Assembly: GCA_016209605.1 (NCBI GenBank)
Contig: JACQVS010000263.1
Location: forward strand, 1 to 63,396
Source of the DNA: Planctomycetota bacterium
Lineage (GTDB): Bacteria; Planctomycetota; UBA8108; JACQVS01
Length of the DNA stretch: 63,396 nucleotides
Direction: 5' to 3'
Below, piece after piece: positions 9,403 through 18,844 of this stretch. A model generated the notes under the pieces. It was given only the letters and a program-made list of their open reading frames with translations, did no database searches and was not told the DNA's origin. A program made the translations under genes and the position numbers. Position 1 is the stretch's first letter. Each line of letters starts with the position of its first letter.

Positions 9403-10776
9403 ATGACTTTCTACCGCTTTCCTACCGCAGGCCTTCTCCTGTTTGTCTCCATCCGGTTCGTGCATGCGTAGACCTCCATCCGACTGGAGAGCGAGCCGGG
9501 GGATTTCATCGGTGAGGGCAAGGATCGGTTCTACACGGAAGGGGATGGAAATATACGAGCCCTGAGGAACGGATTAGGCGGCGTATCGGCCTCTTTCTCG
9601 GGCCTCGTCGAGTGGGACATCGATTTCTCTCCCCCCGGGAAGTCCCGGCTCGTTCCTGGGGTTTACGAGAACGCCCGCAAATTCACCTCGGACTTGATGG
9701 AGGCGCCGGGGCTGCTGGTGGAAGGCGAAAGTCGCGGCTGTGGGAGAGTCAGCGGCTCCTTCCAGGTCTTCGAAGCCCTGTTCGATCGCGACGGCTCGGT
9801 GAAACGCTTCGCAGCCTCGTTTGTCCAGGTTTGCGACGGAGCCAGGGGGGCTCTCCGAGGGACGGTTCTCTTCAACTCTTCGGGACCGCCTTACCCTCTC
9901 GAAGATGACGCCGATGGAGATGGAGTTCCAGACGCCTGGGACAACTGCCCGGAAACCTCTAACCAAGGTCAGGAGGACGCCGACTTCGATTCACTCGGTG
10001 AAGCGTGCGATGACTCGTTCGCCACGACGTTTGCCTGGTTCGACAGCGAGCCAGGATCAATCATCGGCCAGGGGAAACAGTTTTCCTTCCAACTCTCCGA
10101 TGGCCAGTTCGATGCCGGAATCCTGAACGAAGAAGGGATCATCGTCATCTTCAGAGGCAAGGAGCGCTGGAACCTCGAGTTCCAGCCTCCCATGGGAGGC
10201 ACCCTCCAGCTCGGGCCTTACGAAGGAGCGAGGAGAGATCCAACCCCGGTGAATCCCGGGATCCGTATTGAAGGTCCATCTCCGATCTGTTCGGCCACCG
10301 TGGGTCGATTCAACGTGCTGGAGCTCGCTCGCTCCCCTTCGAGGAGAGTGGAAAGACTGGCGATCGAGTTCGAGCAGCACTGCGGTACAACGGTGGCGCC
10401 AGCCCTTCGCGGGGCCGTCTATTTCATCGCATCCGGACCTCCGTATCCTCCGGCGCCCGATTTGGATGCCGACGGCGTTCCGGACACCATGGACAACTGT
10501 CCAGCGCACTCCAATCCGGACCAGGCAGACGGCGACTCAGACGGGATCGGGGATGCTTGCGATTTGGAGATAACCAATCCTCCTTCTTGCGTCGAAGCAG
10601 CCAATACCAACAACGATCAAATTGTAGATATCCTCGACGGCCTACACCTGCTGGATTTCATTTTCAAAGGGAACGCGGTCATACCTGAGCCTGGACCTCC
10701 CAACCGTCCATGTGGAGCGGATACTGACTTTGTTCAGAGTTTCGGTTGTGCCGATTACGCTCCTTGTAGGGAATAA
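9403..10776 (+). CDS. secreted tandem-domain, thrombospondin-3 and dockerin protein, interrupted by in-frame TAG
   Basis: ATG 9403, preceded by CAGGAGGA, opens a clean signal peptide (FPTAGLLLFVSIRFVHA). The frame meets TAG at 9469-9471, exactly at the predicted signal peptidase site, then continues open to 10776 (458 codons in all). A CAG-to-TAG change would explain it. Two copies of an unrecognised domain of about 130 residues follow, starting SEPGDFIGEG and SEPGSIIGQG. Each ends in ALRG.V.F..SGPPYP, then a thrombospondin type 3 calcium repeat (DADGDGVPDAWDNCP, DADGVPDTMDNCP). A dockerin-like tail (NTNNDQIVDILDGLHLLDF) closes it. If the stop is real, only unexported internal starts such as ATG 9694 remain. 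Confidence 0.75.
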
Positions 10777-10799
10777 GTGCCGCTCCCTAGTTTTATGGC

Positions 10800-11876
10800 A
10801 TGTCTCACGACCCTGGAAATCGCCGCCGCGGCCGCCGCCTCGCCATCCTGATCACCCTCCTGGGCCTGTCGGTTCTCGCGGCGGGGGCGTTCGTTTTCTT
10901 CAAGGGACTCGCGGCGGAGTGGTGGTGGATCCGCCGGCTCGAGTCCCCGGACGCGAAGGTGCGGAGCGAGGCCATTGACGTGCTCGCGGCGAGGCGCTCG
11001 GCCTGGGCCATCCCCCGCCTCGTCCGGCTGGCCGCTCCGGCCGGCCCGGAGACGCCGGAGGAGAAAGTGAGCGGCGAACCGGCCCTCCTCAAGGCGCTGC
11101 TCCGCATCGGCCCTCGGGCCATCGCCGCCCTCCTCAAACATCTCGAAAAGGAGGAACTGCAGATACGGATGGCCTATCGGTTCCGCGAAACGGTGACGGA
11201 GCATGAGCCCTTCATCGGGCTCCTCAAAAGCCAGGACCACAATTTGCGCCTCTTCGCCATTCGCGCGCTGGGTTATTCTCCTTTCCATGAAACGATCCAG
11301 GCGGCGCTGGCCGAGGCGCTCGAGGACCCGAACTGGCGAGTCCAGTGCGCCGCGGCCTGCGAGTTGGCCATCGCCCTCCCCCCGCGCCGGCCCCTGCGGG
11401 AGGCGCTCCGGCGCGGCCTCAAAGAAGGGAGCCCCGCCGCCCGGCTGAAAGTGCTCCAGGCCCTCAAGAGGGCCGGCGTCAACGCCCGCTTTGCCGTTTC
11501 GGACCTCATCGAGGCGCTGCGCGAAGGCTATCCCGAGGCCGCGGCCGCCCTCGGCAAGATCGGGCGGGAGCCCGCGGCCGCCATCCCGGCCCTCCTCGGC
11601 GCCTTGAAGGAGAAGGATCCCGCGCTGCGCGAGGCCGCCGCCCAGGCGCTCGCCCGCTTCGGCGCCGCGGCGGTGCCGCCTCTCGCCGGCGCCCTCGAGG
11701 GCGGCGACGACCTCGTGCAGTTCGAGGCGCTGGAAATCCTGGGGAATCTCGGCCCCCTTGCCGAGCCGGCCCTTCCCGCCATCGAGAAGTTTCTCCCGAG
11801 CGGCGACGAGGACCTCAGCCGCCAGGCGAACTGGGCCGCGGCCACGGTCCGGGGAATGGAGCCGCGTGCCCACTAG
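10800..11876 (+). CDS. membrane-anchored HEAT-repeat protein
   Basis: A 358-residue protein with a short basic N-terminus (NRRRGRR) and one transmembrane helix at about residues 15-37 (LAILITLLGLSVLAAGAFVFF). The rest consists of HEAT-like helical repeats, with recurrent patterns such as AIPRLVRLAA, AIRALGYS, AAAALGKIG and ALREAAAQALARFG. Such alpha-solenoids serve as protein-binding scaffolds. The positive residues before the helix and the absence of a cleavage site suggest the repeats face the periplasm, but topology is inferred. It stands 24 bases after the dockerin gene and 192 before the large kinase, so partners are unclear. Confidence 0.75.
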   Translation: MSHDPGNRRRGRRLAILITLLGLSVLAAGAFVFFKGLAAEWWWIRRLESPDAKVRSEAIDVLAARRSAWAIPRLVRLAAPAGPETPEEKVSGEPALLKALLRIGPRAIAALLKHLEKEELQIRMAYRFRETVTEHEPFIGLLKSQDHNLRLFAIRALGYSPFHETIQAALAEALEDPNWRVQCAAACELAIALPPRRPLREALRRGLKEGSPAARLKVLQALKRAGVNARFAVSDLIEALREGYPEAAAALGKIGREPAAAIPALLGALKEKDPALREAAAQALARFGAAAVPPLAGALEGGDDLVQFEALEILGNLGPLAEPALPAIEKFLPSGDEDLSRQANWAAATVRGMEPRAH

Positions 11877-12068
11877 AACCTAAATTATCCCTAAAGTCAT
11901 CGTGTCTTCTCCCCTTGACAATCGCAGTCTCCAGGTCGAAAATCTATCGAGGTCACCCCTTCACCCCTTGACAGCCAGCGGCGTTGGGGCGAGACATCGC
12001 CATCGTTATCGTGTTGCTGCAGTCTTCCTGGAGGAAACGCCAGGACGCGGGAGCCTCGGAAACCGACC

Positions 12069-15000
12069 GTGGAAGATCGGATCTTCGAACTCCATCCCCT
12101 TCCCATCGCGAGGGCCTATCTCCGGCTCCGCAACGCTGCCGAGGTGCGCGAGCGCCACGACGCCGCCTATTACCTTTACGAGGTCTACCTCAAGTACGCG
12201 GCGTCGATGGCGATGGCCGAGTACCTGGCGGGCAACGGGCGGGACCACCGGGTGAACGCGGCCCTCAAGGGCCTCGTGAGGCCGAGCCTCGGCGAATGGG
12301 TTCGCTTCCTCCGGGAGTGCGTCCGGTTCCTGTCGGCGCAGGAGGAGGTCGATCCCGCCGTCCGGGCGATCCAGGCCCTCCTCGAGACGAGGGAGTCCCG
12401 CTGGGCAGATGCGGTCCGCCTCGACAACGCGATCCGGATGTTCTTGACCGGCGGGACAAGCGCGCGGGACAAGGTCAGTCTGGCGATGCTCCTCGACGAG
12501 ATCGTGGGGTACCGCAACCGGGTGCTGGGGCACGGGGCGCCCCTGGGGGCGGAGCACTACCGGGAGTTGGGCGGCCTCCTGGAAAGGGCCTTTCCGGACC
12601 TGCTGCGCCAATCGCCCTTCCTGACGGTGCGACGCCTCGTCGCCTTCGACCGCCCCCAGGTGACCGAGGGATCCCGGGTCGAGTGCCCCTTCGTCGCCTG
12701 CATGGGCCTCCACCCCCTGCGGAGCCCGGAGCCGCTTTGCCTCCCCTACGGCGCTCCCGCTCCCAAGGAGGAAGCGCTGCACCTCCTGGGCGAGGGCGGG
12801 AAGTTCCTCTCCCTCGATCCCTTCCTGGTCTCCCGGGGAGAGGACGTCTATTTCCTCAACGAGGCCGACGGCATCCCGGAGTACCTCTCCTACTCGACGG
12901 GGGAGCGCTTCCGGCCGCCGAGCGTCGACGAGCGCCAGAGGACCCTCTTCGCCCAGATCCTGGGCTACCAGGTGGACAGCTCGCGCCTGAGCCGCCTCGG
13001 GGAGGACTGCGCCCTCGCCCTGGCCGGTCCGGCGGAATCCGCCGCCGGGGAGGGCCAGCGGCGCCTGCGGGACTACAGGATCCTGCGCGAGCTGGGGCGG
13101 GGCGGCATGGGCACCGTCTTCGAGGCGGTCCAGGAGTCCCTCGGCCGCCGGGTGGCGCTGAAGGTCCTGCCGGGCACCTTCGCCCTGGACCCGGGGAGGC
13201 TCGAGCGCTTCCGGCGCGAGGCCCGCGCCACGGCCCGGATCCATCACCCCAGCGTCGTCCCCGTCTACGAGGTGGGGGAAGCCGAGGGCACCCACTTCTA
13301 CTCGATGGAGTTCATCGACGGGACGCCCCTGGACCGCCTCCTCGACCTCGCCCGGGAGGCCGAGCGGGAGCGCGCGGAGAGGAAGGGGTCCTCGGTCTCC
13401 GATCCAGGATACATCGCCAGCGCCGTCGAGCAGATGGCCCGCCTCGCCGAGGGCGTCGAGCAGGCTCACCGCCTGGGGCTCATCCATCGGGACATCAAGC
13501 CCTCGAACGTCCTGGTGGACCGCGACGGGACTTACGTGCTCGTGGACTTCGGCCTCGTCCACGAGGAGGCGGCGGAGACGATCACCCGCTCGGGCGAGCT
13601 CATCGGGACCCTTCACTACATGTCGCCCGAGCAGGTCTCGCGGCGGCGGGTCGACGCGCGGAGCGATGTCTACAGCCTCGGGACGACGCTCTACGAGGTG
13701 CTGACCTTGCGGCCGCCCTTCGAGGGCGAGGGGGAGCTGGCGGTCCAGAACGCCATCCTCTTCGACGAGCCGGTCCGCCCCCGCCGCCTGAACCAGCGGA
13801 TCAACCGGGACCTGGAGACCATCATCCTCCGGTGCCTGGAGAAGAAGCCCGAGAAGCGCTACGCCTCGGCGGGCGAGCTCGCCGAGGACCTCCGCCGGCT
13901 CCAGCGCTACGAGCCGATCCGCGCGAGACCGCGCTCGACCCTGAGCCGGCTGGCCCAGCGCGCCTGGAGGCGGCGCGGACTCCTCCTCGCGACGGCGGCC
14001 CTCGCCGTCCTGGGCCTGACCGCCGGCGGGCTTTACTGGCGGGCCCAGCGCCAGGAGCGCCTCCGGCGGGCCGCCGAGTACGAGCCGGCGGTCCTCCGGG
14101 CCATCGGCCAGCTCCAGGTGGGCTCGATCCTCGGCGCCGGCGTGCCGGGGGATCCGAGCCAGATGGGGAGGGGGTTGACCTTCCCGACGGATCGCGACGC
14201 CCTCGGCTGGAAAGAGGGTGAAAGCCCCATCGATCGGGCTCTGAAGGAGCTGGGAGATGCCATCGCCGCCGTCCCCGACCGGCCGGATGCCTACTACCAC
14301 AGGGCCCGGGGCCTGATCCTCCTCGACCGCGCCGACGACGCCTTGCGGGAGCTCGACGAGGCCCTGCGCCGGCGGCCCGGCTTCGTGCCCGCCGCCGCGC
14401 TCAAGGCCAACCTCCTCGCACGGCGAGGCGAGATCGATGCGGCCCGCGCGCTGCGGAGGCAGGCCCTCGAGGCCCCCGAGAAGGGATGGGCTCACTGGTG
14501 GATCGTCGCCTACGAGTCCTGGTGGCGCGATATCCACGAGAAGACCATCGAGGCCTGCGATCATCTCATCGAGGGCGGGGCGATCTTCCGGGAACCGTAC
14601 CTGGGGGCCTCCATCGAGGTCCGGCTCTGGAGGGGATCTTCGCGCGTCTTGAAGGGGAATCTCATGGGCGCCATGGCGGACTTCGAGGTGGCCGCCGAGA
14701 AGTGCCCCGAGTCCCTCGCTCCCGCTTTCTACAAGGCGTGGGCCTACACGCTCCGAGGAGAGCGCGATGAGGCGGAGAGGATCTATACCAGCCTTTGGGA
14801 GCGCGCTCCCCCGGAGAGGAAGGGGGAGGTCGTGCTGGGGATCCTCGGCGCCTTGTACAACCGAGACAAATACGAGGAGGGGCTTCCATGGATCGACCGC
14901 CTCGAGGTGCCCTACCTCCAGGCGCGGATCCGGGCCGGATTCCTCATGGATCTCGGACGATCCGAGGAGGCGGAACGGGCCGCGGCGGAGGCCCTGAGGC

Positions 15001-17243
15001 TCAAGCCGGACGATCCGGTCACATGGTACTGCCTCGCCGTCATGCACGAGCGGAGGGAGGACCTCGATGAGGCGGAGCGGTGCTACCGGCGCGCCGTGAG
15101 CGCGTCTCCGGCCGCGCCGGTCTTCCTCAGCCGTCTCGGATGGTTTCTGCGGTCCAGGGGCCGGATCGAGGAGGCGCTGGAGCACCTCGAGGCCGCGGCG
15201 GCGCTGGCCCCGCACGCGCCGGGAATTCACGCCAATCTGGGCCTCCTGTATCTCGCGAGCGGCCGGGAGGTCGATGCATTCCGGGAGCACTGCAAGGCCA
15301 ACCGGATCGCACCCCGGGCGGTCGGGGTGAGCCTATTGAGCAATCTCCGGTCGCTCCTGCGGAGAAGGGAGATCGTTTCGCAGGCGGCGCCGGAGCTGGA
15401 CGCGCTCCTCGGCGTCCTCGAGGAGGAGGTGAGCTGGGGCGCGGAGGGGGAAAGACTCGAGGCTCCCTGCATGACCCTTGCCCTCGGCTGGATCCACCAC
15501 CCCCTCCGCCCCGATCCCAAGAAGGCCCTCGCCTTTGCCGAGCTTTCCGTCGAGAAGACCGAGCGGCGGGCGCCGGAGTTCCTCGCGGTCCTCGCGGAGG
15601 CGCAGGCCAGCGCCGGCGACCCTCGCGGCGCCATCCAGACGCTCGAGGAAGCGACCCGGATCCGGGGGAGCGCCGCCGGGCTGCTCCGGCAGCTCGAGGA
15701 GCTTCGCCGGGCGGTCCGTCCGGACCTTTGCTCCTACCGGAGCATCGACGATGCCCTGGATGGGCTCGACGGGGAGGCGGTCATCCCCGAAGGCGCCCTC
15801 TGGCGCTACTTCCCGGGCAGGCGCGAGCCCTCGGAGGGCCTTCTCTGGACGGCGGCGGAGTTCCCCGACCGCGAGTGGCCCGAGGGCCCGAGCGGCTTCG
15901 GCTACGCCGACGGCGACGACGCCACGGTTCTGGAGGATATGCTCGGCAACTACCTCACCCTCTACATCCGGAAGCTCTTCGCCGTCCGCGATCCCGCCTC
16001 CATCCGCCGGCTCGCCTTGACCGTGCGCGTCGACGATGGCTTCGTCGCTTACTTGAACGGCGTCGAGGTCGCCCGGGTCCGGGCGGGCACGCCCGGGGAG
16101 CGGCTCGCCCACGACGCGCCGGCCGACCTGGTCGTCACCGATGCGGATGAGTCCTCGCACGACGTCGACCCCAAGCTCCTCCGGGAGGGCGACAACTGTA
16201 TCGCCATCCAGGGCCTGAACTCGGGACCCGCCAGCTCCGACTTCTCCCTCCTCCCCGAGCTCGTGGCCTGGCGGGCGCCGGATCCCGCCAAGGACCGGGG
16301 CCTCCTCGACGCCCTCCGGGGCGGGGCCGCGGGGCCCGATGCGGGAGAGCGCATCGCTTATCTGGAAGCGCGGACCCTCCAGCGCTCGGGGATGCACGAG
16401 GAGGCGAGCCGGAAGCTGCGGGATCTCTGCGAGAGAACGCGAGGCCGGCCGGAGCCGTGCGCCCGGCTCGCCGAGGCGCTTCGCGCCCTGGGAAAGCCGG
16501 AGGCCGCCGAGGAGACCTTGAGGAGGGCGATCCAGGAGCACCTCCCCGCGGCGCAGGACCTCTGGGAGGCCTGGGCGCGGATCGCCCGCGAGGACCTCGC
16601 GAAGCCCCCGGGAGAACTTCTGTCCTTTGCCTCTCCGGATGATCCGCGCTCCTGGCTGATCCTGGGGAGCGCTCGCTGGGACGCCGGGATCCAAGGCTTC
16701 ATCCTGACCGAGGCGAAGGCGATGCAGGCCGGCCGGGCCTTTCTCCGGATTCCGATGGCCCTTCGGCGCTGGACGGTCGAGTTCGAGGCCCGCATCGAGA
16801 AGCCGGGCGGGTTCCTGGGAGCGGATGGTTTGACCCTGGCCTGGGCACGCCACCCCGACTACCCGCCTCTCATCGGCGCCGGCCTGGATTTTTTGGAAGA
16901 AGGATACGCCGTCCAGATCGACACGTACCCCTCCCCCGAAGACAACGATCCGGAGAAGCCCCATGTCGCCCTGACCCGGAGAGCCTCGGCGGAGGCGACC
17001 GAGCGCGCCGAGCACCTCGCCCTCTTCGAGCCTCCCCGGGGGATCGCCTACGACGCATGGCACCTGGTCCGCGTCGAGCTCCGCGACGGGATCGTCTCGG
17101 TCTCCTTCGACGGCGAAGCGGCCATCTCGGACTTCCCCATCCCCGGCTTCGAGGCGTTCGAGGGCTACCTGGGCTTCAGCGCCGCCACGGGAGGCGGCTA
17201 CCAGAGACACCTGGTCCGCCGGATCCGCTTCCTCATCCCTTGA
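12069..17243 (+). CDS. membrane Ser/Thr kinase with TPR repeats and C-terminal L-type lectin domain
   Basis: A 1724-residue protein starting at GTG. The N-terminal 330 residues are unassigned, with a YRNRVLGHGA motif reminiscent of HEPN-like domains. The kinase domain spans about 335-600: glycine loop LGRGGMGTVFEA, Lys365 (VALKVLP), HRDIKPSN with Asp475, DFGL and SPEQ, all intact. One transmembrane helix lies at about 637-657. TPR repeats run about 700-1230. A jelly-roll region follows (about 1240-1400, YFPGRREPSEGLLW to YLNGVEVA). The last 200 residues match L-type lectins: GADGLTLAWA, YAVQIDTYPSPEDND, FDGEAAI and GFSAATGGG. It presumably senses an external, possibly sugar, ligand and phosphorylates cytoplasmic targets. 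Topology and ligand are inferred. Confidence 0.85.
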   Translation: MEDRIFELHPLPIARAYLRLRNAAEVRERHDAAYYLYEVYLKYAASMAMAEYLAGNGRDHRVNAALKGLVRPSLGEWVRFLRECVRFLSAQEEVDPAVRAIQALLETRESRWADAVRLDNAIRMFLTGGTSARDKVSLAMLLDEIVGYRNRVLGHGAPLGAEHYRELGGLLERAFPDLLRQSPFLTVRRLVAFDRPQVTEGSRVECPFVACMGLHPLRSPEPLCLPYGAPAPKEEALHLLGEGGKFLSLDPFLVSRGEDVYFLNEADGIPEYLSYSTGERFRPPSVDERQRTLFAQILGYQVDSSRLSRLGEDCALALAGPAESAAGEGQRRLRDYRILRELGRGGMGTVFEAVQESLGRRVALKVLPGTFALDPGRLERFRREARATARIHHPSVVPVYEVGEAEGTHFYSMEFIDGTPLDRLLDLAREAERERAERKGSSVSDPGYIASAVEQMARLAEGVEQAHRLGLIHRDIKPSNVLVDRDGTYVLVDFGLVHEEAAETITRSGELIGTLHYMSPEQVSRRRVDARSDVYSLGTTLYEVLTLRPPFEGEGELAVQNAILFDEPVRPRRLNQRINRDLETIILRCLEKKPEKRYASAGELAEDLRRLQRYEPIRARPRSTLSRLAQRAWRRRGLLLATAALAVLGLTAGGLYWRAQRQERLRRAAEYEPAVLRAIGQLQVGSILGAGVPGDPSQMGRGLTFPTDRDALGWKEGESPIDRALKELGDAIAAVPDRPDAYYHRARGLILLDRADDALRELDEALRRRPGFVPAAALKANLLARRGEIDAARALRRQALEAPEKGWAHWWIVAYESWWRDIHEKTIEACDHLIEGGAIFREPYLGASIEVRLWRGSSRVLKGNLMGAMADFEVAAEKCPESLAPAFYKAWAYTLRGERDEAERIYTSLWERAPPERKGEVVLGILGALYNRDKYEEGLPWIDRLEVPYLQARIRAGFLMDLGRSEEAERAAAEALRLKPDDPVTWYCLAVMHERREDLDEAERCYRRAVSASPAAPVFLSRLGWFLRSRGRIEEALEHLEAAAALAPHAPGIHANLGLLYLASGREVDAFREHCKANRIAPRAVGVSLLSNLRSLLRRREIVSQAAPELDALLGVLEEEVSWGAEGERLEAPCMTLALGWIHHPLRPDPKKALAFAELSVEKTERRAPEFLAVLAEAQASAGDPRGAIQTLEEATRIRGSAAGLLRQLEELRRAVRPDLCSYRSIDDALDGLDGEAVIPEGALWRYFPGRREPSEGLLWTAAEFPDREWPEGPSGFGYADGDDATVLEDMLGNYLTLYIRKLFAVRDPASIRRLALTVRVDDGFVAYLNGVEVARVRAGTPGERLAHDAPADLVVTDADESSHDVDPKLLREGDNCIAIQGLNSGPASSDFSLLPELVAWRAPDPAKDRGLLDALRGGAAGPDAGERIAYLEARTLQRSGMHEEASRKLRDLCERTRGRPEPCARLAEALRALGKPEAAEETLRRAIQEHLPAAQDLWEAWARIAREDLAKPPGELLSFASPDDPRSWLILGSARWDAGIQGFILTEAKAMQAGRAFLRIPMALRRWTVEFEARIEKPGGFLGADGLTLAWARHPDYPPLIGAGLDFLEEGYAVQIDTYPSPEDNDPEKPHVALTRRASAEATERAEHLALFEPPRGIAYDAWHLVRVELRDGIVSVSFDGEAAISDFPIPGFEAFEGYLGFSAATGGGYQRHLVRRIRFLIP

Positions 17244-17313
17244 CCCGCGGATCGGGGAGCAGGAGAGCGAAGGGGATAAATCCTGGAGTTTCTGTTGCCG
17301 GAAAACCGGATTT

Positions 17314-17622
17314 TTATCCAAGCGAAGGAATTTTCCGCCCCTGACCTTCCCCCTGCTCCAGGACGATGTCGGGGCTGGTTTTTCCGGCTTCGGTATGCTT
17401 GGCGGGATCGCGGATGAAGCGGAAACTGCAGTGATCGCCACCGGTGGAGAGGGCGGTGGGCCTTTCAATGCGGATCGGCCGCCGCGAGGCCTCGACTTCG
17501 TCCATCCAGTTGCGATCCCACTCGCAGAAAATGCGCGTCAAACCCGGCTCGCCGCACTTGTTGAAGAACTGGTGGCAGGCGCAGCGGGTGACGATAGCCA
17601 CTGGAAAAACTAATTTTAGCAG
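17314..17622 (-). pseudogene. 3' fragment of an L-2-amino-thiazoline-4-carboxylic acid hydrolase-like gene
   Basis: In this frame the residues CHQFFNKCGEPGLTRIFCEW, then DRNWMD, IRIERPTALSTGGDHCSFRF, strongly resemble the C-terminal half of the ATC hydrolase family (cysteine biosynthesis from aminothiazoline carboxylate in Pseudomonas). No upstream half exists: the preceding DNA belongs to the VWA gene in another frame, and the join lies near 17610-17625. It therefore looks like a fragment fused by deletion to the 3' end of the VWA gene. It has no start of its own that makes sense. Confidence 0.55.
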
Positions 17623-18841
17623 GCTCTTCCGCTTTTTCCAACCGCACCACCTTCCCCCAGGGGGCGGGCGGGAAGCCATCCGGCGTCAGGCACCAGATCA
17701 CCGGGACGGCCGGCTTTCTCGGCGGCGCCGGGCCCATGCCATCGGTGAAATAAACGACGGCGTCGGGGTGGTACCTGGCCAGAAACTCCGGCCGGAGCGG
17801 CGGCCGCAGATCGGTGCCACCGCGGCCGCGGACCTGACCGAGGCAGCGCTTAAAAGGATAAACGGCCTGGATCCTGGCGTCGCACTCGACGACCAGGACC
17901 TCATGGTCCCGGGCGAGCCTCTCCACCTCGGCGCCGACCGGGGCCAGGTCCCCGGCCGCGCTCATGGAACTGCTCGTGTCAATGTTGGCCTGGACGAGGG
18001 GCCGCTCGGCCCGGTGCGCCGTTCCGGCGAAGATGCCGGTACAGTCCGGCAAGCGCCGCGGTGGACGGTGGAATACGGGGCAAAGAGATGCCGCCGCCCC
18101 CGCGTGCTCTTCCAGAAGAGCCTTCCAGTCGATCCTGGCGCCGCCGCCTTCGCTGGACCCGATGGCCTCGACTCGCTTTCTCGACCCGAGGCCCGGGGCC
18201 ATCAGGCCCAGGATCCGCTGCATGACGGGCGAAGATCGCTTTAAATCCGCGGCCGGCAGGCCGCTCAGGATTTCACGGGCAGCCAGCCGAGCCGCCGATA
18301 TTCGCTGGAGAAGCGCCGTGCCTCCTTCCTGCCAGAGGGCATGGTCATCGAGGGGCTCGGTCCTTTCGAGGAATTTACCGGCGCCGGAAGATCGCCTCAG
18401 CTTGACCAGCCGGCGGTATCGGGCGTCGGTGTCTTCATTGGGCGGAAGCTCGGGATACTGGGCCAGGGTGATGGGATCGCCCGGAAGCGGCTCCGGCACC
18501 CACTCGTTGACCGTGACCTCCTCGGCGATGAGGCGGGCCTGCCGGTCGGGATATTGCCGGGGATCGGCGGAGATATGGTCGAAGAGGATATGGTTGACCT
18601 CGTGGTGGAGGATTCCCACCACTTCATCGAGCCGGCACGCGGCGATGAAGACGGCGTTGTAGAGGAAGATCAAGGCCCCCTCGCGAACGGTGATCCCCAT
18701 GGTGCTGATCAGAGGCTCTTCGTCGAACTGCCCGCGGCAGAGAATACCGGCATGGAAAGGATAACGAGACACCAGGCGCGCGGCGGCCTCCTGAAGCAGC
18801 CCCAGGGCGCGAGCGGACAGGGGATTTTCCGGACGGGACAT
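17465..18841 (-). CDS. VWA-like zinc metallopeptidase (DUF2201 type)
   Basis: A 458-residue protein. The N-terminal part carries HHEVNHILFDH, an HExxH zinc motif, within an arrangement typical of the DUF2201 putative metallopeptidase. The C-terminal part is a VWA-like domain with NIDTSSSMS (a MIDAS-type DxSxS), RGRGGTDLRPP and VVYFTDGMG. It starts at ATG 18841, three bases after the MoxR stop, with GGAGGAG before it, so the two genes are co-translated. MoxR ATPase plus VWA protein pairs act as chaperone-like or metal-insertion modules. The last 45 or so residues (after GKVVRLEKAEEPAKI) run out of frame through ATC-hydrolase-like sequence, so the natural 3' end appears lost. Confidence 0.85.
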   Translation of the reverse strand: MSRPENPLSARALGLLQEAAARLVSRYPFHAGILCRGQFDEEPLISTMGITVREGALIFLYNAVFIAACRLDEVVGILHHEVNHILFDHISADPRQYPDRQARLIAEEVTVNEWVPEPLPGDPITLAQYPELPPNEDTDARYRRLVKLRRSSGAGKFLERTEPLDDHALWQEGGTALLQRISAARLAAREILSGLPAADLKRSSPVMQRILGLMAPGLGSRKRVEAIGSSEGGGARIDWKALLEEHAGAAASLCPVFHRPPRRLPDCTGIFAGTAHRAERPLVQANIDTSSSMSAAGDLAPVGAEVERLARDHEVLVVECDARIQAVYPFKRCLGQVRGRGGTDLRPPLRPEFLARYHPDAVVYFTDGMGPAPPRKPAVPVIWCLTPDGFPPAPWGKVVRLEKAEEPAKISFSSGYRHPLRLPPVLQQVRRAGFDAHFLRVGSQLDGRSRGLAAADPH

Positions 18842-18844
18842 GTT

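Noticed and set aside
12006..15290. Minus-strand open frame of 1094 codons opposite the lectin kinase
   Set aside because: Composition is the Arg/Ala/Gly/Pro/Leu-rich shadow typical of antisense frames in high-GC genes, with no domain, while the plus strand has a complete kinase with all motifs.
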